The translations under genes and the position numbers were made by a program. Shown piece after piece: positions 23,590-34,915 of a stretch of 64,000 nucleotides of DNA; the stretch's first letter is position 1, and each line of letters begins with the position of its first letter. The DNA comes from Cordylochernes scorpioides (lineage: Eukaryota; Arthropoda; Arachnida; Pseudoscorpiones; Chernetidae), in the NCBI GenBank assembly GCA_030710605.1, contig CP092886.1:51390390-51454389 (forward strand), written 5' to 3'. A model generated the notes under the pieces. That model was given only the letters and a program-made list of their open reading frames with translations. It was not told the DNA's origin and did not search any database.

Positions 23590-24760
23590 TATGGGATGTT
23601 CAATAGAGATATGAAACTCCCGTTCTTAGTAAAGCTAACTCTAGTAATGTAAAAGTTTAGAAGAAACTCTAATATCAAAATTTCCTACTATAAGCGCGCG
23701 TTTATTATATCCAAACATCTGAGTATTCGCAATTAATATGAAACTTGCGTCCTTAGCTTAACTTACGTCTTATTCTAATAATGTGATGGCCGAATAAAAC
23801 CCTAATTAGAAGATCCTCTACTCTAAAGGCGATTATTAGATATTCGAACATAAGAAGAGATGATGAGCCAGGCCCTCCCATTAATTTTTCCATTGCCGTA
23901 AGGACAGTAAAATAGTTATTTTTAAAAAGAATCATACGCGTCTATAATAGTTTCGAATTTTGATAACAGATTGCGCGCTAATGCATCATAATAAGAAGAG
24001 AATGTTCGCAGATAATGTGAAACTCTCGTCCTTAGCTTAAATTACCTCTTATTATGATAATGTAAAAGTCGAGAAAACCCTAATTAGAAAATCCTCTACT
24101 AGAGGCGATTATTATTAATCGAAGGGAGTGTTCGCAAACAATGTGAAACTCGCGTCCTTGGCTTAATTTACCTCTAATAATGTGAAAGTCGATAAAATCC
24201 TTAATTAAAAAATCCTCTATAAGAGGCACATATTAGATATCTAAACATCTGAAATATTCCAAACAATATGAAACTCGCGCCCTTAGCTTAACTCACCTCT
24301 TATTTTAACACTATAAAAGTCGAGAAAACCCTTAATTGGATCATCTACTGAACGCGCTTATTAGTTATCCAAACACATTAAGAGAGTGTTCGCAAAACAC
24401 ACACAATGTGAAACTCGCGTCCTTATCTTACCTCTTATTCTAATGTGAAAGTCGATAAAAGTATTAATTAGAAAATCCTCTACTAAAGGCGCTTATTAGT
24501 TATCCAAACATATGAAAAGAGTGTTCTCAAATAATGTGAAACTCGCGTCCTTAGCTTAACTTACCTCTTATTCTAAAATGGAAATGTCGAGAACAACCTA
24601 ATTAAAAGATCCTCTACTAGAGGCTTATTAGATATCCAAACATCTGAAGTATTCGCAATTAATGTCAACTTCGCGCTCTCATCTTAAAGCGTGTATTCTT
24701 CTAGTAATGTGAACGCTAAGAAACCCCCAATTAAATGTTTAGCTACGATTTTATTTCTGG
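23590..24760. repeat. tandem repeat array, about 125 bp period
   Basis: The phrase tgtgaaactcgcgtccttag recurs, with changes, at about 23608, 23737, 24017, 24142, 24267, 24408, 24535 and 24661. It is each time followed by cttacctcttattctaa-like and aatcctctactagaggcg-like blocks. The one long gap (23737 to 24017) is explained by a MITE insertion of about 130 bp. Confidence 0.8.
23852..23986. mobile_element. foldback MITE, family A, right half, inside the 125-bp array
   Basis: Contains gatgagccaggccctcccat, the ccattgccgtaaggacagta arm, gaatcatacgcgtctataat and the terminal gcgcgctaatgcatcat. Only one arm is present. It interrupts one unit of the surrounding tandem array. Confidence 0.75.
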
Positions 24761-24889
24761 CTATAATATGAATTGACCCTCTCGTTAATGCATTCTGTTG
24801 AATTTCAAAACTATTCGCATGAAATTTTATTTTTATTCTCGATATTTAAAAAAATCCTTACTCTCAGTTCTACGATTAAAACATATATA

Positions 24890-25058
24890 TTCCAGGGCCT
24901 GGCTTATCAATGGCGAGCCCTTCCAGTGATGTACCCAGTTTTAAACTACCATTCCACGCGGCGGGATCACTCTGTGGATTAATCACTGATGAACCAGGAG
25001 ACCCTCCCAATAGTTTTTATACCGCAGAAAGGACTGTAGAAATTGCTTTATTTTGAAA
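24890..25058. mobile_element. foldback MITE, family A, copy 7, decayed
   Basis: Inner blocks cagggcctggcttatcaatg and ctgatgaaccaggagaccct with aggactgtagaaattgcttt are recognisable. Outer arms are lost. Confidence 0.6.
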
Positions 25059-26413
25059 AACTCGCTTTAATAATTCAAAAATTAATAAGAAATGGCTTAT
25101 TTGTATTTTATTTAAAATATTTTGTAATAACATATATATATCTTTTGAACCACACCTACATTATTTTTATTTAAAAATGTATTTTTATGTATATATTTTT
25201 CTTGTTTTTATACAAATATGAAGTAATCCATTAAATTTATTTTGAGCATATTCTATAAATTTTGAAGACAATGTATATATTTATTTTTGAAATCTATATT
25301 AAAAATAAAGTAAAAACTCTGTTAACGGTTTCAAAATGAAGCGGTTAAGAATAATCGTTTGCCACAAATATTTACTGTCTACATAAGGGAGGAAATGTAA
25401 AAAACGTCAAATATATTTGTTTTCAAAAGAATTTTATCCGTACTCCCTTTCTTGCTAAACCACGTGGTTCTCGGCTCGAAATATAAACGTAGTTGGCCAT
25501 TATTACTTCAGGAAAGCTTCCTATTGGGAGAATACTATTTATTATTAAAATAATCAATTTGAATATATTTTTAAATTTATTCTGGTATAGTATAAGGTTG
25601 TTTCCCAAAGGTTCGTGTTTTTCTAAAAACGTAGTTTTAATTATTACTTGGCGAATAATATTATTACAGCGAATACATAATAATACATAATACAATTACT
25701 TAATACATAATACAAAGACATTACACATAACGGCGAATAATATTGGTATTTCAAATTTTTGCAAGTGTTTACACGAACTTTTCGGACGACCTTGTAAAAA
25801 CGGGAAGTTACGGCTACGCAACCTTATATTTGATTTGGATAGAAGTTGTGCGTCCTTATGCCTTCACTATTTATTGGAACCCGCAAATATAAAATAAACA
25901 TTTTGGTATGTGGTAGTAACAATCTTTGAACTTTTTAACTTTTGTGATTTGGAAGATGCCTCCGTCTCTCATTATCGAATTATATTGAACACTCAAAAAA
26001 CCTATTAAATATTGAAATATAAAGAATTTGCCAATTGTATTACTTCAACGTTAAGAAACGGGCGACGTGATGAAATTTTAATTAAGGCTGACTTGGCAAT
26101 GCAGAGTATGAAGCGGCAGATACTGGCAAATTATTCAGCAGGGAAATAATAATTCCTTGTATGCAAATCAGGAATCGATGACACTTGGGGCGACCTTTTA
26201 TAGATGATTATTTATTGATTTTATGCAGATGGAGTATTAGGGCTCTCGTCCATAATAAATCTCAGACGACATTCCACAGCGCCGCGATTTAATAACGTCA
26301 GGAGGAAGTTGATTCAAGCTCGCCACACAGGTCTTTATCAACATTTGGGCAAACACTTAAAGCTCGCCAGATAATTAGAGTTGGCTATTGTTTCCCATTA
26401 TTTTTTTCTGAAT
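25059..26413. other. no gene seen
   Basis: AT-rich to 25800, then mixed composition to 26400. The 90-residue minus frame at 25423-25695 overlaps an open plus frame and has no recognisable motif. Confidence 0.45.
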
Positions 26414-26600
26414 GGGGGGGGCGGTTGGTGTCAAATTTCGACAATCACGACTCGGGATCGCGCCCGCATTCGGTACTTTTTTCAAAAGAAAAATGTCTTC
26501 AAGTGCCCCACGGTTCTTGCAAACTTCCAATCCAACACGTGAATACAAGAAGACAGACAGACTCTGGCATTCTGTAATTTCAAAGTTAAACTGTTTTCTT
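26414..26600 (+). mobile_element. tRNA-derived SINE, copy 3, truncated and diverged
   Basis: Same order as the copies at 1.2 and 8.3 kb: a G-run head, ggttggtgtcaaatttcgac, a decayed B box (gactcgggatcgcgcccgca), ggttcttgcaaacttccaat and actctggcattctgtaattt. The last third of the body is missing. Confidence 0.6.
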
Positions 26601-26819
26601 GTTCGTGTTCTTGTTAAATTATTGGTATTCAATATAGTCACAATATATGTTTTTTTTTTAAATTAACAAAGATCTTCCCCTAGCAATTATTGATGATTCA
26701 TTTCTCTTTAAAGCCATAAAGTGTCCCATTGTGGACGTATTGGTTCAATATATATTTAATATGATGGATTAAAATAACCTTTGTATTTACAAATATAAAT
26801 AGTTCATATTTCTAAAGAG

Positions 26820-28052
26820 TATTTATTTATTTATGCTTATGAGGTGATACAGCAACATCTTTACAATTAGAGAGGAGACAAAATGAACCAAATCTAGAAA
26901 AAAGAAGTGAGGACATATCGGTCATTAAAGTCTGAGAGGCAAGGCCTTCAGCCAGTTCAGGGCTTCCGGGGTGACAGAGTGGAGATTGGAGATTCCTCCA
27001 TTGAATTTGTACAGCGGGCAGTCGTCTAGTATATGGGACATTGATTGTGGGACGTTGCAGGCACAATTTGGATCTTTGGTGTAGCCCCATAACTTCATCA
27101 GCTCTGCACACCTTCCCTGTCCTGTCCTAAAGCGGTTTAGAAGCACCCATTCTCGTCGAGGGAGGGAAAAACCTGGGATCTTGACACTTGGGCTTGTGAT
27201 GAGGTTCTTGTTTGGGATATCGGAGCTGATCCAGGAATTTGTCCATGCTTCTGAGATATTAAAATTTTGGGAGAGAAGTTGGTTTCCTCTGGACCATATC
27301 GGCTTCCTTGATTTTAGTCGATGTTTTGGGGGAGACTGTAGGATTGGGTTAATTTCGAGGTCGGGCGAGTCCAAGAGTTTTTGGTACATTTTCTTGGTGG
27401 CTTCCTTTCTGCGTAGCTCAGGCGGAGAGATGTGAGCAAGAACTGGAAGCCAGTCGATTCTTGTAGGTTGGCAAACTCCTGTTATAATTCGTAAGGTAGA
27501 ATTTAGTTGTGTGTCTATTAGCTTCGTGTGGCAGCTCCCCTCCCAGACTGGAGCACAATACTCAGCCGTGGAGAAGATCAATGCCAAGGCAGAAGTACGC
27601 AGGGTGTTGGCATCACTGCCCCAGGAAGAGCCGGCCAGCTTATGGAGGATATTGTTACGTGATGATAGTTTCCCCTTTAACTTGGTGAGATGAGTTTTGA
27701 AGGTGAGAGTGCGGTCAAGATGAATGCCTAGGTATTTGGGATGTTCGCTATGAGTTATCTGAGAGTTATTGATAAATAGTTTGAGTTTTCTTTCAGCTCT
27801 GTGATTGTTAAGATGGAAACAGCAATGTACAGATTTTGCAGGATTAAGTCTCAGAGACCAGTTTTCAAAGTAATTATGTAGAGTTTCAAGATCTTTATTC
27901 AGTTGAATTTCCAGTTCCTCGAAAGTCTTTGCTTGGGCTAGAATGGCTGTATCATCTGCGTAAATAAATTTCTTTGAAGTTGTTTGGGGAATATCATGGG
28001 TGTACCAGTTATAAAGAAGTGGAGACAAGACTGATCCCTGTGGGAGGCCATT
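26820..28052 (-). mobile_element. jockey-clade LINE, 5'-truncated copy
   Basis: Reading on the minus strand, recognisable reverse transcriptase begins abruptly at about 28052, next to a TA-rich run. The element continues through the ORF to 26925 and then a short 3' untranslated stretch. It ends in an A-rich tail (aagcataaataaataaata) near 26820. Abrupt 5' truncation with an A-rich 3' end is typical of target-primed integration. Confidence 0.85.
26925..28052 (-). CDS. jockey-type reverse transcriptase, C-terminal part
   Basis: At least 367 residues are open without a stop. The frame extends a few codons upstream of the first ATG at 28028 to include GLPQGSVLSP, the RT motif before the catalytic loop. 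It then shows FIYADDTAIL (catalytic YADD), the thumb region (FSTAEYCAPVW, PPELRRKEA) and a C-terminal zinc-knuckle-like stretch (CACNVPQSMSHILDDCPL). This order is that of arthropod jockey-clade LINE ORF2 proteins (family knowledge). The endonuclease and the N-terminal RT domain are missing, so the copy cannot move on its own. The uninterrupted frame suggests recent insertion. It lies in the large intron of the nephrin-like gene and has the same orientation. Confidence 0.9.
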   Translation of the reverse strand, partial: NGLPQGSVLSPLLYNWYTHDIPQTTSKKFIYADDTAILAQAKTFEELEIQLNKDLETLHNYFENWSLRLNPAKSVHCCFHLNNHRAERKLKLFINNSQITHSEHPKYLGIHLDRTLTFKTHLTKLKGKLSSRNNILHKLAGSSWGSDANTLRTSALALIFSTAEYCAPVWEGSCHTKLIDTQLNSTLRIITGVCQPTRIDWLPVLAHISPPELRRKEATKKMYQKLLDSPDLEINPILQSPPKHRLKSRKPIWSRGNQLLSQNFNISEAWTNSWISSDIPNKNLITSPSVKIPGFSLPRREWVLLNRFRTGQGRCAELMKLWGYTKDPNCACNVPQSMSHILDDCPLYKFNGGISNLHSVTPEALNWLKALPLRL

Positions 28053-29919
28053 ATATATATAGTGAATATTGCTTATTCAGCTTAGGTCGAAATTCGGGAT
28101 AAACTCAGCAAAGAGTAGAGGTCATAATTCAGGATATTTTACACCTTCACCGACCACAAAAAGCTGAATCTTTTGCATTGTTTTCCTTGGTGTTGACGTT
28201 ACAACATCTATTAGAAAATGAAATAATTGCGGTGAAAATCAGGAGTAACCCCTGGGGGTCCAACTCAACGTTTGGGCGTGCAGACACGAATAGTCACGGC
28301 CGGTGCTTGGGAAGTTGGAGTTAATTATTGGCTCACCCTACTTATATTTATTTTGACCTTGTAATTTCAATGCCACATCGTATATAACAAATTTGGATAT
28401 CATATTACCTTTCTATTCAAATTGATAAAATATTTGGAACACAAGTTAAGCCATTTAAACATTTTTAAATAATGTAATATATATATATGTCAAAATAACA
28501 ATTTCACAATATAATATGGTAAATAATTTGATAAATGCTTCTAAAATGGTTATAAGATATTACGACGACCCATTGATATCATTGAGTGGAATAATGGCCC
28601 GCTCATGGCTCTACTAGCCAAGCAAAAGACTCGATTTGATCGAAGAGGCAGAAGTCGTCCCCGTGGACAGTCTATCTACATCGATCCCTATTGAGATTGT
28701 TCTTGGAAGCGTGGGCCGAGGAGACAATGAAAGGCGCGACTTCTTTTGTTAGCTTTCCTGGAAAGAATTGGAAATTCTTTAGAATGTTAACAGGAACAGC
28801 CCATTAATTCTGTTTACCATGTAAAGACAAACCAAATCTTGTCTCCATTTCCAAACGCTTTGATCAAAGGAATCAATAATCGAACCGCCTAAAGCATATT
28901 GAATTCACAGCTTTACAATCCTATATTCCACACTTGCCTTTCACAGATATAAATAATGATTAAAACAATGTAATATTAGAAATATAGAATTGAAATTAAA
29001 TCCATTCATCAGATTTATTATTATTGATATATTAAAATGTGGAGAAATCAATTTGGGGGCACTCTCAATAATTACCCATACTTTACGTCAGCGGGTCTAT
29101 TGATCAAAACATATTCGTATTAGAAAATTGTATATTTAAATACTTTATAAAATTTAAAATTATTTAAATATTTGTATTGTCTGTAAGAGAATTCCCGAAC
29201 CCCAAAAATAGATTTCTATTTTATGGTTATAAATGGTTAATAACTTTCCACAATTTAAATTTATCACACTTTTCGTCCCTTGGCAGAGCTGACTGCTATA
29301 GGGCGAGTGCCCAGGTGGCAGATAGGGGAACGACCTTCAGATATGAAGGCCAGCTGCGAAACAAGCAGAATAACTCTGACGAAGAAGCAGTCGCGGACCA
29401 ACAGCAGCATTGTTAGAAAGAGAAGAAAGACCTCTTTAAAAATCCTGACTTCAACTGACCCGGTTGATAGACCTCGGCAAGTGTCCCTCTCCAGGGATAC
29501 GGAGTAGCTGCGTCTGTACTCAGGTTAGAGTCGGCAGCAAAGGCGTCTGCTTCAATGTTAGGAACGGCCTCAAACTACAGGCAAAGTAAGACTTTCACCA
29601 AAGTGTACCTGGATCATGGTCAAAGGAAAGCTGCACCCCTACACCCTATTCCATGAGATCATGGAATTCGTGTAATCTTTACACAAGGGGATAAGAAACA
29701 ACAACAACACACAACTCTATATAGAATTTTTATAAACATACTATATTCCGCAATTGCCAAATTAAAATCCAATATATTCTAAATGAAAGATCCACCACGT
29801 ATATAGTACGAGTAGATTAAATTATATAGTTTTTATTATATATATATTTTTCTATTTTTATATATATTTATATACGAGGCGAGAGTGAAAAAGAAGCATA
29901 TGCCTAGGTGAGGATGATC
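28053..29919. other. no gene; GC-richer patch at 29280-29710
   Basis: The patch has overlapping short plus frames (79 and 75 residues) without a domain and ends in aagaaacaacaacaacacac. It may be an unclassified SINE-like or LINE-tail repeat. The rest is AT-rich. Confidence 0.35.
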
Positions 29920-30830
29920 TTATTTATTTGGGAATCTTCACGTAGAGCGCATTCTTTGAAGTCTGGATGGTGTTGTGAAGAGTTTTATTTACATCTTACT
30001 CAACAAGGTATTCAAAAGGTTTGCAGTCTGGAGAGTTAGTGTCCAGAAATCAGGATTCGATTTTCTGAGGACGTTAAATATCAGCTACGCTTGTTTTTTA
30101 TTTGTTTGTGAGCTGAAGATGAGTTTTTAGGAAGAAGTACTTTCTTCCCTAAGTCATCATGTCCATTCAAAGCTTCACGACGGTGTCCAGTACATTGATG
30201 CAATTGTCAGAGTTCACATCGATCAAATGATCGATGAATTGGGGAGGCATTGGAGGTATAGCATTACTCTTACAGTTGGTAATGCCAAGGAACATCACAA
30301 AGGCGGGAAGGCTAAGTGCACCAAAACAGATATCTTTGAGGGGTATTTTCCAATTCATCGACTTTCTTAGAATCGCTTTTTTGTCATGGTCAAAGTTCAT
30401 CTCAACAGAAAAGAACCTAAGTATGCAACAAAAGTCATGTTTCAGGCTGTTGAGTAGGATAATAGAATGATGTTATCTTTCATAGCCTCAGTCAGCAGCT
30501 GGCTTTTCTGAGGGGCATAAGACCTGAGATCCAGATCCAATGGGCAGAGTTCAGATGATTGTCATAGGATCAGCGTCCATCTCCTTAGCTATCACATGAA
30601 CTTATTCTTTCCATGGTCTCAATTAATCGTCTCTTTGACATTTATTATAAATTCTATGTCTTTTTTATCCTCCATTGACCGTTTGCCTTTTCCTTGTAGA
30701 CATTTCCTCTTTGATTCTGTTGGCCTAATCTAACTGCTTTTTGACACGATTAACAGTAATTTTTGACAGTTTAAAATGCCCACTATCGCGTTTGGACTCT
30801 TTCAGAAGAGCAGAAAAACTATTATGGATA
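29920..30830 (-). pseudogene. Tc1/mariner-superfamily transposase, full-span but decayed
   Basis: Minus-strand translation in shifting frames keeps the family order. A helix-turn-helix trace (GHFKLSKITVNRVKK) lies near 30770. LRSYAPQKSQLLTEAMKDN follows near 30500, as in the conserved LRSYK..KAQLLTEKMKEN region. Next come IPPMPPQFIDHLIDVNSDN and CINVLDTVVKL near 30190-30240 (compare MPPHFF..GLRVN..AYI.VL.TVVKP). A SPDLNPLDY-like block survives as PDFWTLTLQTANLLN near 30010-30050. Many stops and shifts make it non-functional. It is related in motif layout to the copy at 40.7-41.6 kb. Confidence 0.7.
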
Positions 30831-31240
30831 CTCGATTTTTGTATTCGCAAATACTATTCATCGATACATTGTAAATACGTTTTGTGTCTCATTTTGCAAG
30901 AATATGAGTATGGATAGAAAAAAAAGCTATGCAAACATATAAAGTTTTATTTGCCAATGCTATTTTCAATTTACTTGCTATTCTCTGTATATATATTCTA
31001 TTATCTATGTTATATATATTTAATTTGATATATTAACTATATAACTTTATACTATATATTAAATATGTAACTATATATATTAGCTTGATCGGCTGAGAGT
31101 CTGAGTTCTTCCCGAGTAAATCTACGAACATCGCTTAATTGTCTTTCGGTTACGAGAACAATTTCATATTTAGCGTTATCTTATTTAATACAATGTGAAT
31201 ATGAATTGAATCTTATAAACATCTGTGTCCTCCAACTTAC

Positions 31241-31372
31241 CCAGCACCATGCCGTCCTTGCTCCACTGAACGCCGCCTGCCTGGTTGGCCACGTGGCAGG
31301 GCAGCAACGTCGAGCCTCCCAGCAACACGTTCGTGTCCTGGGGCCTGACTCGGAAATATTGCTGCTGGGCTC
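31241..31372 (-). CDS. nephrin-like Ig protein, exon A (start of Ig domain 1)
   Basis: The first visible coding exon, 132 nt, with acceptor gtgcgcag and consensus donor gtaagtt. In frame it reads AQQQYFRVRPQDTNVLLGGS, TLLPCHVANQAGG and VQWSKDGMVLG. This gives the first cysteine and the core tryptophan of Ig domain 1. The exon begins with two bases of a split codon and ends with one. Joined to the exons at 8754-8875, 5122-5179 and 3853-4005 it gives 154 uninterrupted codons with matching phases at all three junctions. The Q.FR..P.D..VL.G....C.V.N..G.VQW.KDG.ALGF pattern is that of nephrin, Sns and Hibris (family knowledge). An upstream exon with signal peptide must lie at higher coordinates but was not found. 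Mature proteins of this family have about eight or nine Ig domains, a fibronectin III domain and one membrane pass. Confidence 0.9.
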
Positions 31373-33410
31373 CTGCGCACGCAGATCGTTCTCATTATAG
31401 GTAGATATCCACTTAGGTTACAATATTGTATAAGGTATGACGTGAATAAACTCTAATATATCTACTCATTCTCAAAGTTTTATGTAGTCCAAATACACAT
31501 TTTATGATTTTCACAGTGTATCAACAGATGCGATCTCAATAAATATCTTTATAATTGATTTTAGGAGAGAGTATTTGTTGAAACACTGACGTTAGTTTCG
31601 CCTTCCAAATCAGATATTAGAAATTCGAATATTTTGGAATGTAATAGTAATACTTAGGTTTCTTTATAGACAGAAAAACATCCAAATTATATGCATCGGC
31701 CTTTTCATGAGAACTTATTATAAACAATTATAACTAAGGAAAATATTTTTTTTTTACCTCACTCATATTTGCATTTGAATATATATACTCAATATTTCAT
31801 TTCATCGGAATTTTCAGAAAATCTATAAAAATAATGAATCACGCGTTCTTCATAATAAGTTTCTTCAATAATTTACTAAATCCCAACGCTTTAAAGTTAA
31901 ATAACGCTTCCACCGGTGTTTCCTCTTAGTTCTATCACTATATCCAAAGGGTATTTGATATGTTTATATATCGATAGAATTAAGAGAGAGAAAACGACTG
32001 AAGAAGTTATTTAACACGAAACCTGTGAATTTAGTAAATTATTAAAGAAGCCTATTATCTCCAGACAATGATATAAAGAAAACCTAAGAAAGAACTCAAA
32101 TATCAAAGATCTAAAGAGAAAATACCGATCAAGACGAGGATGGCAATATTCAATGAGAACCAATTAATTTGATCTGCCCTAATGACCAAAATAGACTATG
32201 TCTTGACGATAATATAAGCTGATTTTTCAAACTACCTTCATCGTCTCGAATTGTCTCCCCATTGAGAAGCCAAAAACCAGGGGACATTTTGTTGGCCATT
32301 AAGAAAACTTCCTTCCATAAGCTGACATAATTGAAACTCGCCCTATATTCCAGGAGAATTTAGCCATCTGAAACAATCGGAATGTGCAGCTAAATTATGT
32401 TTATTTAGATATTCGATCAAAGCCTACATTTATATTGAATTTGATTCCAGTTTCATAGTGTCTTTATAATGCTACTCTACGGTTAACCAGCGGGTGTATA
32501 TCGGCTTATTTTGAAAATTCCGTTATTAAAATGTAAATCATCAATAAAACGGATATTTTTCACCACAAGAAAACTTACAACGGCCAGCAAAAAACGATTA
32601 AGCTTTAAAAGAAATTTAACTTCACCAGTTTGGCGCGAAGGGAATTTTTTCCTAATATATAAGACGATGCTATGAAGGGATTCCGCTGACAAAATTACTT
32701 CCTATTTATATGCAGAATAGGTTTCATGTTGTTTTTACTTCAATGTTTGTTTTTCATATAGATTTCACATGGCTCAATCTTTTTCTTGGTATCTGTCATT
32801 ATGAAAATATAGTGTCTCTCAGCATTATTTTTAACATAGGAAAAACCAAGCGCGGGGATATAAATATATATATATATACATATATAATACACAACACCTT
32901 ATAAAAATTAACATAATATATATAACTTAATATTATTTATTACAATAATGAAGATTTTTGTGTTCTCTTTGATAAATGGTAAAATATATCGCATGGAAAA
33001 AAAAAAGATAAAATTATAATAGATGGCAAACTAGCAGGAAATACCTTATTATTATTGATTATTTTATTATTCATTTTTATTAATTATTAAATCTGTCTCT
33101 CTATTTTTAAAAGTTTAAATGTTTAAATTTGAAAATAAGACAATAAATCTAGTCCTCTTCTCAATGCCAACCATCATCTGTATATATATATATATTGTTG
33201 CTCCATAGAAATGTAAACGTTTATAAAAAACAAAGGTTATTACCGGATTAGAGAGTGCGAAAATAATATGAAAATAGGCATCTTCTGATTGTGTAAATGC
33301 TATTAATAGTTTACGCCATCTATCAGAATAACTTTCTTTAGTATATATTGATTTGTCCTTATTCAAGAATATTGATCAAACATATTTTCTTTAGTAATAT
33401 AGAAAAGTGA
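31373..33410. other. no gene seen
   Basis: AT-rich. No signal-peptide exon of the nephrin-like gene could be recognised on the minus strand here. The frames at 32483-32692 and 33115-33366 are AT-rich chance frames. Confidence 0.45.
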
Positions 33411-33451
33411 GCTAGGTACGCGTTTCGGGCTGTTGGCTACTGTCAACGTGG
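33411..33451 (-). ncRNA. hammerhead-like motif, decayed family B end
   Basis: On the minus strand the order is ccacg, ttgacag (consensus ctgacga), then a gcc...gccc remnant of helix II around an aaca loop, then gaaacgcgta. The 3' strand of helix I is changed (cctag instead of cgtgg). It matches the family B hammerhead block at 51.3 kb with several substitutions, so activity is unlikely. Confidence 0.45.
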
Positions 33452-33927
33452 ATACAGGGGAATCTTGACAAACCAAGATTCTGATCAGAGAGGATTTTGA
33501 TGAAAATAGAAAATTTCATTAAAACGCAAATCGGCTGAAATCAACATTCACCTGACATACGAGTATATAACAACAGATATTAAATTTGATCAGTAGCGTT
33601 CACACAATAAATACATTTAGATGATGCTTTCCCCCCTATGTTTAGGTTCTATATGTATTTGTGGAGAAAGAGAGAAAAAGAGGAAAAAGAAGAAATATTA
33701 TATAGCTACATTTCTATATTATATATATATAGGTTGCTATATAATCACTTACTGTTTTAGAGATTGGATTTGATATATAAGCGGCGACTAATTATTAACG
33801 TGCTATATATCCATATAATGTGCAACTATTGAATAAATGAAGATAGAGGTTGCCTGGCAGCATTCATATTTCTATGAAAAATAGTGGATAATTTTAACGC
33901 CTTGCTAAACGCTTTATTTTTATTTAC

Positions 33928-33970
33928 TTCTCCTGACGAAGACAAAGGATTTTTGTCGAAACGTTGAGAA
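33928..33970 (+). ncRNA. minimal type I hammerhead ribozyme motif
   Basis: All core elements are visible. Helix I is ttctc (33928-33932) with gagaa (33966-33970). The conserved ctgacga is at 33933-33939. Helix II is gacaaa (33941-33946) with tttgtc (33952-33957), and the loop is ggatt. The conserved gaaa is at 33958-33961. Helix III is reduced to the palindrome acgt, followed by t, giving a gtt cleavage triplet with predicted cut after 33965. Such minimal helix III forms are known from Penelope-like elements and animal retrozymes, where they are thought to act as dimers (family knowledge). The motif lies about 500 bp upstream of a Penelope-type GIY-YIG fragment. Cleavage is inferred, not shown. 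Confidence 0.7.
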
Positions 33971-34420
33971 AATAAAAGACTCTAACTGGCCGAAGTGTCT
34001 ATTTTCTATAAAATATTATATAACTATTCTGAATAAAACAGAATGGAAGGTTATATACCCCGGTCAAATATCGGTGAAACAGTAAGGACAACGTCTCCAA
34101 CGCCGGACAATGTGGGAAAGTTTCCCGTCAAGCTGATATTAAAGTGGATTCCTGGGCCCCGTTGTCCACTATATCCACCGCTCCAGGCGGCGCCGTGTTT
34201 GGATTGCCAACTTGGGGGGCAGCACGCATGATGGAGCTCCAAATTTACCCTTCATTACTAACGCTTAATTAATTTGTCCAATTTGAATTTATAATTGTAG
34301 CGCCTGCTTATTTAAGACGCGCGGTTGGAAATGGAATAACTCTTTCTCACAAACTCGTTACCGATGTATCTTCTATTAGGTGGTAAATATATCCATTACC
34401 GACATATATATATATATATA

Positions 34421-34915
34421 AATAAAACAAAGCATCAAGGGCTGCGTTTCTTTATTAAAACAATATGTAGGAGAAACGGGAAGAAAATTGCATAATAGAA
34501 TCATTGAACACAGAAGAAACATAAACAGAAATGACCCATTATCATTAATAGTACAGCACTCCAATTCAACAGGACACACATTTAACTTAAATGAACCTAA
34601 AGTACATTATAACAATATTAATAATAAATTTCAAAGATTAATAATTGAAGCAATAGTGTCCAAACAATATAACAGTATAAATCGCAGAATTGATTTACCA
34701 GAAGCATATAATTCAATAGACTTAAATAAAATAAGATAAAAATAATTCATTCACAGTATAAGATATCACATGTCTGATGGGATACCTTGCAAATTGAAAT
34801 GCACGTGTATCGTGGATATGCACGTTAAATTTAAATATAAATATTATTTCAAACTAGTTGGATTATTGTTTATTAATTTAATAAAGAAACGCAGCCCTTG
34901 ATGCTTTGTTTTATT
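34421..34915 (+). mobile_element. Penelope-like element fragment between short inverted repeats
   Basis: A 37-38 bp arm (aataaaacaaagcatcaagg, then gctgcgtttctttatta) at 34421-34458 is mirrored at 34879-34915. Between them lies the C-terminal part of a GIY-YIG endonuclease frame. The arrangement resembles the inverted pseudo-LTR organisation known for Penelope-like elements, but the reverse transcriptase is absent. Confidence 0.65.
34465..34739 (+). pseudogene. GIY-YIG endonuclease domain of a Penelope-like element, N-terminally truncated
   Basis: The open plus frame reads QYVGETGRKLHNRIIEHRRN, INRNDPLSLIVQHSNSTGHT and further to a stop at 34739. YVGETGRKL..RI.EH is the second half of the GIY-YIG module, with the YVG tyrosine, the catalytic arginine context and the downstream H.....GH segment found in Penelope-like element proteins (family knowledge). 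The GIY half and the whole reverse transcriptase are missing upstream. The frame starts directly at the end of the inverted repeat, so it cannot code for a working element. No ATG suits as a start. Confidence 0.75.

Noticed and set aside
26412..26666. 84- and 88-residue ORFs on opposite strands
   Set aside because: They lie over the third SINE copy and read through its tRNA-like head.
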